A stretch of DNA of 64,000 nucleotides. Source: Paenibacillus sp. HB172176. GTDB taxonomy: Bacteria; Bacillota; Bacilli; Paenibacillales; Paenibacillaceae. Position numbers and translations under genes: made by a program. A model generated the notes under the pieces. That model had not been told where the DNA came from. It did no database searches and saw only the letters and a list, made by a program, of their open reading frames with translations. Shown here piece by piece: positions 17,556-25,680 of this stretch. The number at the start of each line of letters is the position of its first letter. Positions within the stretch are counted from its first letter, which is position 1. Location of the stretch: positions 1 through 64,000 of the forward strand of contig NZ_JAATHD010000021.1 in NCBI RefSeq assembly GCF_011947265.1, given 5' to 3'.

Positions 17556-17584
17556 TTGACCTGTTCTCTTTAAAGAACTAAAAT
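17556..17584 (+). promoter_or_regulatory. Promoter with SinR-type operator in the spacer (sinR1)
   Basis: TTGACC (-35, 17556-17561), a 17-bp spacer and TAAAAT (-10, 17579-17584). The spacer is filled by GTTCTCTTTAAAGAAC (17563-17578), a one-off version of the palindrome GTTCTTTATAAAGAAC. Each half matches the known Bacillus SinR site GTTCTYT. The leader to the sinR-like start is about 80 bases, suggesting autorepression. Confidence 0.85.
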
Positions 17585-17673
17585 AAAGATATTGTACGTT
17601 ATAATGTTATGAGACGGGTTTTGGTTATCCTATTCACTCGCTGATAGATCTAAATTGACCGAAGGAGAATACT

Positions 17674-18084
17674 ATGATCGGGGACCGGATAAAATCGCTA
17701 AGGGAAAAGAAAGGCTATTCGATTACGAAGCTTGCCGATTTGGCCGGCGTATCGAAATCTTATTTGAGCTACATTGAAAGAAATGTGCAGAATAATCCCT
17801 CTCTTCAAGTTCTCGCCAAAATCGCTTATCATTTGGATACGAATATCGAATTCTTGCTCGGCGAGGAACTGGCGCCAAAGACGAATATGGATGAAATTCT
17901 CGATGAGGAGTGGCATGCTATTATTCGCGATGCTGTCGATGAGGGAATGAGCAAGGGAGATTTCCGCGCGCTCAAGGAACTTGTGCGATCCAACAGGTGG
18001 AAGGCGGATCATAGAGATAAGACCATTACCCAGGATGGCAAGAATAAAACATCGAATATTATCATTCTGCATATTGATCATTAG
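17674..18084 (+). CDS. sinR: SinR-like biofilm master repressor (copy 1)
   Basis: 136 residues. The N-terminal HTH (MIGDRIKSLREKKGYSITKLADLAGVSKSYLSYIER) and the following NNPSLQVLAKIAYHLD closely match Bacillus SinR. The C-terminal SinI-type dimerisation hairpin starts LDEEWHAIIRDAVDEGMSKGDF at about residue 75. In Bacillus SinR represses eps and tapA operons and is sequestered by SinI. This copy carries about 25 extra basic/polar residues after the usual end. AAGGAG precedes the ATG. It lies upstream of the epsA-like gene in the same orientation, with SinR-type operators on both sides. Confidence 0.9.
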   Translation: MIGDRIKSLREKKGYSITKLADLAGVSKSYLSYIERNVQNNPSLQVLAKIAYHLDTNIEFLLGEELAPKTNMDEILDEEWHAIIRDAVDEGMSKGDFRALKELVRSNRWKADHRDKTITQDGKNKTSNIIILHIDH

Positions 18085-18114
18085 CGTAAAAGAGAAAAAG
18101 ATGGTCGAATTGTA

Positions 18115-18168
18115 TTGACATGTTCTATATAAAGAACTAAACTTATGTTATTGTTCTTTATAACAAAC
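18115..18168 (+). promoter_or_regulatory. eps promoter with two SinR-type operators
   Basis: TTGACA (18115-18120), 17-bp spacer and TAAACT (18138-18143). The spacer holds GTTCTATATAAAGAAC (18122-18137), the same geometry as at sinR1. A second, weaker site GTTCTTTATAACAAAC (18153-18168) starts exactly 31 bp downstream. It drives the epsA-like gene at 18187. Repression by SinR-like proteins is inferred from the operator match. Confidence 0.9.
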
Positions 18169-18186
18169 AACGTTAGTAGGTGCGAA

Positions 18187-18942
18187 ATGGAAAACAAACG
18201 ATTCGGCGAAAGTGGAGAAAAACGGTTTAACGAAAAGTTAACGGTCATGGGCGAGAAAGAAATTAATGTGAAGGCCATCTTCCAAATTATTAAAAAGCGG
18301 CTATGGCTAATCCTGCTCATTACGGTGATCTTGACGATACTCGGAGATTTGTACAACTCCAGGCCGGAGCCGCAGGTCTACGCGGCATCAACGCGTATTA
18401 TGATCGCCGTTAACAATGACATGATGGTAACCGCCAAAGCGATGGTCAGGGAGCCAATCGTCATTAATCAGGTTATCGACAATTTGAAGCTTAATTTATC
18501 CGTCGGACAGGTAAGAAGCATGATGCGGGTGGACAGCGTGGATACGTCTCTCATTACGGTCATCACGGTTATCGATTCTAATCCGAATCGAGCGGCGGAT
18601 ATCGCGAACGAGACGGTTAATGTGTATCGCAATGTGGCGGCGGATATGCTTAATATTCAAGGCATTCGGCTGTTGACCGCGGCGACGCCGGATCCGAATT
18701 CGATCAATACGACAAGCAATACGATCGTATATATCGCATTCGTGCTCGGTCTTATTATTGGCATTAGTCTCACTTTCCTGTTGGAGTCGCTGGACGATTC
18801 CATTCGCAACGAGCATGACGTGGAGCAGCTGCTGGGCATGAACATGCTCGGAGCTGTATCCAGAATGAAGAGAAGGCATATTACGCCGAAATTGAAAAAA
18901 TCCAAAGCTGCAGTCATTAGGGGTGAATCCATTGGTTCGTGA
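18187..18942 (+). CDS. epsA: EpsA-like chain-length modulator (Wzz/YveK)
   Basis: 251 residues. Two transmembrane helices (about residues 38-58 and 180-202) flank an extracytoplasmic Wzz-like domain, and a C-terminal cytoplasmic stretch begins LESLDDSIRNEHDVEQLLGM, the usual junction to the kinase. In Gram-positive systems this protein activates the partner BY-kinase and sets polymer length. ATG 18187 is chosen over the upstream frame, which would run through the promoter; the ribosome-binding site (TAGGTG) is weak. It overlaps the kinase gene by 11 bases. First gene of the main EPS operon. Confidence 0.9.
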   Translation: MENKRFGESGEKRFNEKLTVMGEKEINVKAIFQIIKKRLWLILLITVILTILGDLYNSRPEPQVYAASTRIMIAVNNDMMVTAKAMVREPIVINQVIDNLKLNLSVGQVRSMMRVDSVDTSLITVITVIDSNPNRAADIANETVNVYRNVAADMLNIQGIRLLTAATPDPNSINTTSNTIVYIAFVLGLIIGISLTFLLESLDDSIRNEHDVEQLLGMNMLGAVSRMKRRHITPKLKKSKAAVIRGESIGS

Positions 18943-19597
18943 ACGAGCAAAAATCTCCAAGACAATCGTCAATAGAAGTCTTGTGTCTTATATGAATCCG
19001 TCTAATCCTATCGCGGAGCAATATCGAACCATTCGCAACAATATTCAATTCGCTGCCGATGGTCGAACGCTTCGTTCGCTCATCGTTACTTCTCCCGCGG
19101 AAGGAGACGGAAAATCTACGGCGGCAATCAATCTGGCGGTGAGCATGGCGCAGAGAGGAGAGAAGGTGCTTCTCATCGATATCAATATCCGCAATCCGAT
19201 GCTTCACAAGATTTTCAATTCGCAAACTTCCCCGGGCTTGTCCAATGTGCTGGCGAACCAGCTCAGTCTGGTTGAAGCGATACAGCTTACCGAGGTTGAA
19301 GGTCTGGAGCTGCTGACGAGCGGACTGAGACAACAAAACACGACCGACTTGCTCGATTCCAAGGTTATGAAGGAATTAATCGAGCTTGCCGAGAGCCGAT
19401 ACGATCGCGTTGTGATGGATTGCCCGCCCGTGCTGACCGCGCCCGACACGAATGTGTTAGCTAACAAATGCGATGGCGTTGTACTCGTACTCAGCAGCGG
19501 CAAATCCACTCATGTTGAGGCGCTTGAAGCCAAGCAAGCACTTGCCTTCGCTGGAGCGAACATCATCGGCGCCTTGCTGAATAAGAAGAAACGTTAA
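18932..19597 (+). CDS. epsB: EpsB-like BY-kinase/ATPase (CpsD/CapB family), atypical
   Basis: 221 residues. Walker A is SPAEGDGKSTAAINLA near residue 55 and Walker B VVMDCPP near 162. The Walker A' motif reads DINIR, whereas BY-kinases normally have D-x-D-x-R, so the second Asp is replaced by Asn. The C-terminus ends NKKKR with no tyrosine cluster, which is the usual autophosphorylation tail. It may act as an ATPase partner of EpsA with reduced or absent kinase activity. The TTG at 18932 has AGGGG 8 bases upstream; GTG 18923 lies within that site. Confidence 0.88.
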   Translation: MVRERAKISKTIVNRSLVSYMNPSNPIAEQYRTIRNNIQFAADGRTLRSLIVTSPAEGDGKSTAAINLAVSMAQRGEKVLLIDINIRNPMLHKIFNSQTSPGLSNVLANQLSLVEAIQLTEVEGLELLTSGLRQQNTTDLLDSKVMKELIELAESRYDRVVMDCPPVLTAPDTNVLANKCDGVVLVLSSGKSTHVEALEAKQALAFAGANIIGALLNKKKR

Positions 19598-19612
19598 ATA
19601 CGAGAATCTCAC

Positions 19613-19660
19613 AGAAGAAACGATGGCGGCAATGCATCATGCGCTGAAGTCGTTTCTTCT
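19613..19660 (+). repeat. Inverted repeat in the epsB-epsC gap
   Basis: AGAAGAAACGA (19613-19623) pairs perfectly with TCGTTTCTTCT (19650-19660). There is no following T-run. In Bacillus subtilis the EAR antitermination RNA lies in the same epsB-epsC gap; I could not confirm the EAR consensus here. Confidence 0.55.
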
Positions 19661-19672
19661 CAATGAGTTGCC

Positions 19673-19688
19673 GTTCTTTATAAAGAAC
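19673..19688 (+). promoter_or_regulatory. Perfect SinR-type palindrome upstream of epsC
   Basis: GTTCTTTATAAAGAAC, an exact palindrome. A weak -35 (TTGCCG, 19668-19673) and GTAAAT (19691-19696) flank it at 17 bp. It could give epsC onwards a second promoter or act as an internal roadblock. Confidence 0.8.
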
Positions 19689-19722
19689 GTGTAAATCAAC
19701 CTACAGAAGGGATGGTCTTAGA

Positions 19723-21555
19723 ATGACGTTCAGACAGAGACTGTTCGTCCTCATCATGCTTGATTCCGTGATCGTATGCACGGCAGTCGGCGTGAGCGGA
19801 TGGCTGTTGTCCGGCAATACCCCCATGTCGAATTCGCTTCTGTATGGAACCGCCTTACTATGGCTGATTCTGCATCATGCACTCTTCGTTCATTACAAGC
19901 TGTATAAAAAGGCGTGGGAATACGCGAGCATTGGCGAATTAACGATCATAGCCAAAGCAATCTTCTTAACGGCTGCAGCAACGGCTGCTTTGCAGCTTCT
20001 TTTCGCCCAGTCGGCGCCGATCAAGCTGCTGACGATTACGTTAATGCTGCATCTCTTATTAATCGGTGGATCAAGGCTAAGCTGGAGAATCATTCGCGGA
20101 GGCTTCAACAAACAAAGCGGCAAACGAAAGAGAACGTTAATCGTCGGAGCGGGTTCGGCAGGAACGATGCTCGCCAGACAACTGATGAGCAACTCCGATA
20201 CGGAATTGCTGCCGGTGGCGTTCATTGACGATGATGCCTATAAGCAAATGCTTGACATTATGGGGCTACCTGTCGTTGGCAGCGTGTCGAATATTGTAAC
20301 TAAAGTGCAAGAGCTGCAGATTGATTGCATCGTTATCGCGATCCCCTCATTGAGCAAACGACAATTGTACAAAATCTATACCGAATGCGCAAAGTCGACC
20401 GCAAGAACGCAAACGATTCCGATGCTTGAGGATTTGGCGACAGGGCGCATATCCGTTACGCAATTTCGGGACGTCAGGGTTGAAGATTTGCTTGGAAGAG
20501 AGCCTGTTGAGCTTAATATTGAGAGCATCTCCGAGTATGTGACCAAGAAGGTGGTTCTGGTGACGGGGGCAGGAGGCTCCATCGGCTCGGAGGTATGCCG
20601 TCAGATTGCTCGTTTTTTGCCGGATAAGCTGGTGTTGCTCGGTCATGGAGAGAACAGTATCTATGCCATCGAGATGGAGCTGAAGGAGCTGTTCAAGGAC
20701 ACCAGCATGACGTTCTATACGGAAATTGCCGACCTTCAGGATGCGGAGAAGATGCAGGCGATCATGCAGAAGCATAGGCCGAATGTCGTCTATCATGCGG
20801 CTGCGCATAAGCATGTTCCGCTCATGGAGCGGAACCCGGAAGAAGCGTTCAAGAACAATGTGCTCGGCACATTGAACGCGGCGAGGGCCGCAAGCAAAAG
20901 CAAAGTCGATACCTTTGTCATGATCTCCACCGACAAAGCGGTGAATCCGACGAGCGTCATGGGCGCGACGAAACGAATAGCAGAGATGATTATCCAGCAT
21001 ATGGATCAGCTCCACCCAACCCGGTTTGTCGCCGTCAGATTCGGCAACGTGCTCGGAAGCAGGGGCAGCGTCATTCCGCTGTTCCAGAAGCAGATTGCCA
21101 AGGGAGGCCCGGTCACTGTTACGCATCCGGAGATGGTTCGTTATTTCATGACCATTCCGGAGGCATCGCGACTGGTCATCCAGGCAGGGGCGCTCGCCAG
21201 AGGGGGAGAAATCTTCGTGCTGGATATGGGCGAGCCGGTAAAAATTATTGATCTTGCGCAGAACGTAATTCGCATGTCGGGTTATGCTGTCGAAGAAATC
21301 GGCATAGAATTTACAGGAATCAGACCGGGCGAGAAGCTGTTCGAGGAGATGCTCAAGGACAGCGAAATGATGGAGAAGCAGGTCTATCCGAAGATCTACA
21401 TCGGCAAGGCCGGCCAAATTTATTACGAGGAAATCGAAAAGCTCATTCGCGAGTTCCCGGCCATGAATCATGCGGAGCTGAAAATCCGGTTGCTCGATCT
21501 TGCGAACCATGCTTGGCCTAGCGAGCAGTCCGACTATGTGACGGTAACGGGATAA
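19723..21555 (+). CDS. epsC: EpsC-like nucleoside-diphosphate-sugar 4,6-dehydratase
   Basis: 610 residues. Four N-terminal transmembrane helices (about residues 8-125) are followed by a first Rossmann-like segment (LIVGAGSAGTMLARQ near 143) and a second NAD-binding site (VLVTGAGGSIGSEV near 283). The catalytic region ISTDKAVNPTSVMGATKR near 405 has Met in place of the usual Tyr of the SDR triad, as is typical of the WbpM/CapD/EpsC class. It is predicted to convert UDP-GlcNAc to a 4-keto-6-deoxy sugar for EPS synthesis. AGAAGGG precedes the ATG; galU follows 18 bases later. Confidence 0.93.
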   Translation: MTFRQRLFVLIMLDSVIVCTAVGVSGWLLSGNTPMSNSLLYGTALLWLILHHALFVHYKLYKKAWEYASIGELTIIAKAIFLTAAATAALQLLFAQSAPIKLLTITLMLHLLLIGGSRLSWRIIRGGFNKQSGKRKRTLIVGAGSAGTMLARQLMSNSDTELLPVAFIDDDAYKQMLDIMGLPVVGSVSNIVTKVQELQIDCIVIAIPSLSKRQLYKIYTECAKSTARTQTIPMLEDLATGRISVTQFRDVRVEDLLGREPVELNIESISEYVTKKVVLVTGAGGSIGSEVCRQIARFLPDKLVLLGHGENSIYAIEMELKELFKDTSMTFYTEIADLQDAEKMQAIMQKHRPNVVYHAAAHKHVPLMERNPEEAFKNNVLGTLNAARAASKSKVDTFVMISTDKAVNPTSVMGATKRIAEMIIQHMDQLHPTRFVAVRFGNVLGSRGSVIPLFQKQIAKGGPVTVTHPEMVRYFMTIPEASRLVIQAGALARGGEIFVLDMGEPVKIIDLAQNVIRMSGYAVEEIGIEFTGIRPGEKLFEEMLKDSEMMEKQVYPKIYIGKAGQIYYEEIEKLIREFPAMNHAELKIRLLDLANHAWPSEQSDYVTVTG

Positions 21556-21573
21556 CGGAGAGGAGATGAATGG

Positions 21574-22455
21574 ATGAAGGTAAGAAAGGCGATTATTCCA
21601 GCAGCCGGGCTCGGCACAAGATTTCTTCCTGCCACGAAAGCAATGCCGAAGGAAATGCTTCCCATCGTGGATAAACCAACTATTCAATATATTGTCGAAG
21701 AAGCGATCGAATCAGGAATCGAGGATATTATCATCGTGACAGGCAAGGGGAAACGGGCGATCGAGGATCATTTCGACAATTCCATGGAGCTGGAGCATAA
21801 TCTTGCTTCCAAGCAGAAATACGAGCTGCTGCAAGAAGTTCGGAAATCGTCGGAAATGGTCGACATCCATTATATTCGCCAGAAGGACCCACGAGGCTTG
21901 GGACACGCAATCTGGTGCGCAAGAAAATTTATCGGGGATGAGCCGTTCGCCGTTCTGTTAGGCGATGATATTATCTCCGCATCCAAGCCGTGCCTGAAGC
22001 AAATGATGGAGAAATACGATCAATACGGTTCCTCCATTATCGGCGTTCAGCGCGTCGCCGAAGAGAATGTCTCACGATACGGCATTGTCGACGGCATGAT
22101 GATGGAGCCTGGCTTCCATCGGATCAACCATTTGGTCGAGAAGCCGGCAAGAGAAGAAGCGCCGTCTACGATGGCCATTATGGGAAGATACATTCTGACA
22201 CCGGAAATTTTCGATATTCTCGGTAACCAGGCGCCGGGCTCCGGCGGAGAGATTCAATTGACGGATGCAATCGCGTCTCTCAATCGCTCAAGAGCCGTAT
22301 TCGCCTACGAATTCGACGGCAAACGCTATGATGTCGGAGAGAAGCTGGGGTTTATTCAGACAACAATCGAGTTTGCCATGCAGCGGGAGGATTTGCGCTT
22401 CGAGCTGCTGGATTATTTGTCCCGAATGGTGGAGAGAGAGGCCGCTGCGAAGTAA
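21574..22455 (+). CDS. galU: UTP-glucose-1-phosphate uridylyltransferase
   Basis: 293 residues, the usual GalU length. The nucleotide-binding motif KAIIPAAGLGTRFLPATKAMPKEM is at the N-terminus, followed by VDKPTIQYIVEEA, FAVLLGDDI near 130 and the C-terminal KRYDVGEKLGFIQT. It makes UDP-glucose, the precursor for glucosyl and, through the GalE encoded at 44.5 kb, galactosyl residues of the polymer. It is embedded in the EPS operon, which is not so in the B. subtilis eps cluster. Confidence 0.95.
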   Translation: MKVRKAIIPAAGLGTRFLPATKAMPKEMLPIVDKPTIQYIVEEAIESGIEDIIIVTGKGKRAIEDHFDNSMELEHNLASKQKYELLQEVRKSSEMVDIHYIRQKDPRGLGHAIWCARKFIGDEPFAVLLGDDIISASKPCLKQMMEKYDQYGSSIIGVQRVAEENVSRYGIVDGMMMEPGFHRINHLVEKPAREEAPSTMAIMGRYILTPEIFDILGNQAPGSGGEIQLTDAIASLNRSRAVFAYEFDGKRYDVGEKLGFIQTTIEFAMQREDLRFELLDYLSRMVEREAAAK

Positions 22456-22485
22456 AGCGGGAAGGGGTCAAAGGAGGGAGCTGCC

Positions 22486-23649
22486 ATGAAGAAAAAAATT
22501 TTGTTCTGCGCAACGGTCGACTATCACTTTCGCGCCTTTCATCTGCCCGTCATGCAATGGTTTCAAAGCCAGGGCTGGGAGGTTCACGTAGCGGCAAGAG
22601 GAGATCTTGAGCTTCCATACACCGACCGGAAATTCGATCTCCCGCTTGAACGCTCTCCTTTCAAAACCGGGAATATAGTGGCTTATCGAAAGCTTAAGGC
22701 ATTGATTGATAACGAGCGGTATTCCATCATTCATTGCCATACGCCGGTAGGGGGGCTGCTCGCCCGCTTGGCGGCAAGAAAAGCAAGGATCGAAGGGACG
22801 AAGGTGATCTATACGGCGCATGGCTTTCACTTCTGCAAAGGGGCTCCGCTAAAAAATTGGCTGCTTTATTATCCCGTGGAGAAGCGGCTTGCCGCATTGA
22901 CCGATTGCTTGATCACGATCAACCGCGAGGACTACGAACGGGCTTTGAAACGGCAATTCCGCGCCGGCTCGGTGTCGCATATTCATGGCGTGGGTCTTGC
23001 GATGGACCGGTATCATCCGATCAGCGTCTTGGAGAAAGAGCAGCGAAGGGAGCAATATGGCTATCGGAGGAATCAGCTTCTTATGATCTGCACGGCGGAG
23101 TTCAACGCGAATAAGAATCATCAGCTGCTGCTTCACGTTATGGAGAATTTGAAGGAAAAGCTGCCGGAGGCTAAGCTGCTGCTCGCCGGTCAAGGCGAGC
23201 TGCAGGAGGCATGCAAAGCGCAGGCTGAACAACTGGGTATCTCCCATATGGTGGATTTCCTGGGGTATCGGGATGATCTGGCGGAGCTGTTGCCGATATG
23301 CGATCTGGCTGTCTCGGCAAGTCTGAGGGAAGGACTGCCGGTTAATATTATGGAGGCCATGGCATCCGGTCTCCCGATTGTCGCGACGGAGAATCGGGGG
23401 CATTGCGAGCTCATTCGGGAAGGAAAGAACGGCTTCTTGCTTTCCCCCAGGGATATAGACGGCTTCGCGGTCAGAATTCAGCTGCTAGGCGCTTTTCAGG
23501 ATTCGAGAGCGCATATGGGCCAAAGCAGCGTCGAGCTTGTGAAGCTGTATGCGCTGGATAAGGTTCTGGAGGAGTTGGAAGAGCTGTACAAGCCCTATAT
23601 GGATGAGAGATTGAAAGGATTGGAGCAATTACAATGGCAAGCCCTTTAA
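22486..23649 (+). CDS. epsD: EpsD-like glycosyltransferase, family 4
   Basis: 387 residues, GT-B fold. The N-terminus KKILFCATVDYHFRAFHLP and the VHVAARGDLELPY segment resemble B. subtilis EpsD. The donor-binding motif REGLPVNIMEAMASGLP near 285 has the E-x7-E pattern. YTAHGFHFCKGAP near 107 is the acceptor-side loop seen in this subfamily. AAGGAGGGAG precedes the ATG. Its 3' end overlaps the next glycosyltransferase gene by 16 bases. Confidence 0.9.
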   Translation: MKKKILFCATVDYHFRAFHLPVMQWFQSQGWEVHVAARGDLELPYTDRKFDLPLERSPFKTGNIVAYRKLKALIDNERYSIIHCHTPVGGLLARLAARKARIEGTKVIYTAHGFHFCKGAPLKNWLLYYPVEKRLAALTDCLITINREDYERALKRQFRAGSVSHIHGVGLAMDRYHPISVLEKEQRREQYGYRRNQLLMICTAEFNANKNHQLLLHVMENLKEKLPEAKLLLAGQGELQEACKAQAEQLGISHMVDFLGYRDDLAELLPICDLAVSASLREGLPVNIMEAMASGLPIVATENRGHCELIREGKNGFLLSPRDIDGFAVRIQLLGAFQDSRAHMGQSSVELVKLYALDKVLEELEELYKPYMDERLKGLEQLQWQAL

Positions 23650-24791
23650 GAGTACTGCATGCAGTCGTCAATATGAACAGAGGCGGCGCTGAGACGCTGC
23701 TCATGAATCTCTACCGGCATGTTGATCGAAAGCAGCTGCAGTTCGACTTTCTTACGAACAAGGAGGGCGTCTTCGATTCGGAAATCCTCTCGATGGGGGG
23801 ACGCATTCATCGCATTCCCTATATCGACCAAGCCGGACATTTCGGATACAGACGGGAGCTTCGAGAGTTTTTCAAGGCAAATTCCAATTATCGCGTTATT
23901 CATTCGCATATGGATCGCATGAGCGGATTCGTTCTTCACGCGGCGAAGAAGGTTCGTACTCCGGTTCGGATCGCCCATAGTCACAATACGGAAAGCGAAG
24001 GCGGGATTGCGGGCAAGCTGTACAAACGGTATGCGGGCTCAAAGATTTTGTCCTCTGCTACGCATCAATTCGCTTGCTCGGAAGCGGCGGGCCATTGGTT
24101 GTTCCGCGGGGGAAGAAGAGGGACGGAGATTCTGAAGAACGGCGTGGATATTAAGAGATTCGCTTATTCGGAGCAGAGACGCTCCGAGATGCGAGACGAG
24201 CTTGGAATCTCGGGGAACACGTTAATAATGGGTCATGTCGGGAGATTCGCTCCTCAGAAGAATCATTCGATGCTGCTGGATATTTTCAAGCGATTGAATG
24301 AAGAGATGCCGGACAGCCGGCTCATGCTTGCCGGCGACGGCCCTTTAAGGAAGGAAATGGAGGAAAAGGCGGAGCGGCTGGGCATATCCCGTCATGTGAA
24401 ATTTCTCGGAGTAAGATCCGATGTGGAGCATCTCCTGCTCGCTTTCGATGTGTTCGTGTTTCCTTCGCATCATGAAGGGCTGCCCGTAACGCTAATCGAA
24501 GCGCAGGCAAACGGACTTCCATGCGTAGTATCCGATGCGATTACGTATGAGGCGGATTTGCGCATGGGGCTTATGGGCTTTGCGTCGAACGCCAGAGTGG
24601 ACGAATACGTCGAACTTATCCTGAATGCCGCGCGAACGCAAATCAAGCGGCGCACGGATGAAGAGGGAATACGAACCGCAGGTTACGACATCAGAGAAAC
24701 GGCCGGTTGGCTGCAACGCTTCTATCAATCGGAATGCGAGGTAAAGGAGGCTCAGAATGAGGACATTAACCGTATTTACGCCAACCTATAA
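23634..24791 (+). CDS. epsF: Glycosyltransferase family 4 (EpsF-like)
   Basis: 385 residues. The opening RVLHAVVNMNRGGAETLLMNLYRH is the classic GT4 acceptor loop, with MGHVGRFAPQKNH near 203 and the donor motif HEGLPVTLIEAQANGLP near 285. It resembles EpsF of the Bacillus cluster in sequence style and in position next to EpsD, EpsE-like and EpsG. The start overlaps the upstream gene; the 3' end overlaps the next gene by 35 bases. Confidence 0.82.
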   Translation: MASPLRVLHAVVNMNRGGAETLLMNLYRHVDRKQLQFDFLTNKEGVFDSEILSMGGRIHRIPYIDQAGHFGYRRELREFFKANSNYRVIHSHMDRMSGFVLHAAKKVRTPVRIAHSHNTESEGGIAGKLYKRYAGSKILSSATHQFACSEAAGHWLFRGGRRGTEILKNGVDIKRFAYSEQRRSEMRDELGISGNTLIMGHVGRFAPQKNHSMLLDIFKRLNEEMPDSRLMLAGDGPLRKEMEEKAERLGISRHVKFLGVRSDVEHLLLAFDVFVFPSHHEGLPVTLIEAQANGLPCVVSDAITYEADLRMGLMGFASNARVDEYVELILNAARTQIKRRTDEEGIRTAGYDIRETAGWLQRFYQSECEVKEAQNEDINRIYANL

Positions 24792-25680
24792 TCGAAGCTA
24801 CTGTCTGGGGCAACTCTATGAGAGCTTGAAGCGGCAAAAAAACGATGATTTCGAATGGCTCATTATCGATGACGGATCGACGGACAACACGGAGGAACTG
24901 GTGCAGGGCTGGTTAGCGGAAGCTCAGATTAGCATGACATACATAAAGCAAGAAAACCAGGGCATGCACGGCGCCCATAATACAGCTTACGAGAATATCC
25001 GGACCGAGCTTAATGTATGTATGGATTCCGATGATTATATGCCCCATGACGCCATAGACAAAATCATATCCTTCTGGAAAACGCACGGAAGCAACAAAGT
25101 AAGCGGATTTGTCGCGCTGGATGCCTATACGGACGGCCGGATCATCGGAACGAGGCTGCCCGATAAGCTTGAAGCCTCAACCTTATTCGATTTGTATGCC
25201 AAGCATGGCGTTACGGGCGACAAAAAGCTGGTGTATCGAACCGAGCTTGCCAAGCTGTACCCCTATCCGCTGTTTCAAGGCGAACGTTATGTCGGCTTGG
25301 CTTACAAATACTATAAGCTGGATGAGCATTATCCGTTGCTGCTTTGCAACGAGGTGTTATGCATTGTGGAATATATGGAGGATGGCTCTTCTCGCAATAT
25401 GCTGAGGCAATACAGAATCAATCCAAGAGGCTTTGCCTTTTATCGGAAATCACTCATGGAATTATCGCTTGCCAGCGCAGGATTCAAGTACCGTCAAGCC
25501 GTTCATTATATCTCTAGCAGCTTATTCTCCCGCAACAGGAACTGGTTCAAGGAATCGCCGAAAAAAGGGTTGACCCTATTAGCCATTGTGCCGGGGCTGC
25601 TGCTCCACCTGTTCATCGTAAGCCGAATGAATCGGCTTAATAAACAGAGAGGAACTGCCAATGACTATTCTGTGGGTTAG
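24757..25680 (+). CDS. Glycosyltransferase family 2
   Basis: 307 residues, GT-A fold. Residues 4-13 VFTPTYNRSY and LIIDDGSTDNTEELV near 36 bind the nucleotide, and CMDSDDYM near 90 supplies the metal-binding acidic cluster. The C-terminus has a hydrophobic segment (LLAIVPGLLLHLFIV near 280), so the enzyme is probably membrane-associated. It begins 35 bases inside the upstream gene and overlaps epsG by 20. It is not close enough to EpsE to claim the clutch function seen in Bacillus. Confidence 0.85.
   Translation: MRTLTVFTPTYNRSYCLGQLYESLKRQKNDDFEWLIIDDGSTDNTEELVQGWLAEAQISMTYIKQENQGMHGAHNTAYENIRTELNVCMDSDDYMPHDAIDKIISFWKTHGSNKVSGFVALDAYTDGRIIGTRLPDKLEASTLFDLYAKHGVTGDKKLVYRTELAKLYPYPLFQGERYVGLAYKYYKLDEHYPLLLCNEVLCIVEYMEDGSSRNMLRQYRINPRGFAFYRKSLMELSLASAGFKYRQAVHYISSSLFSRNRNWFKESPKKGLTLLAIVPGLLLHLFIVSRMNRLNKQRGTANDYSVG

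Noticed and set aside
20347..21687. 446-codon open frame on the minus strand
   Set aside because: Entirely antisense to epsC, no ribosome-binding site, Arg/His/Cys-rich composition typical of a shadow frame.
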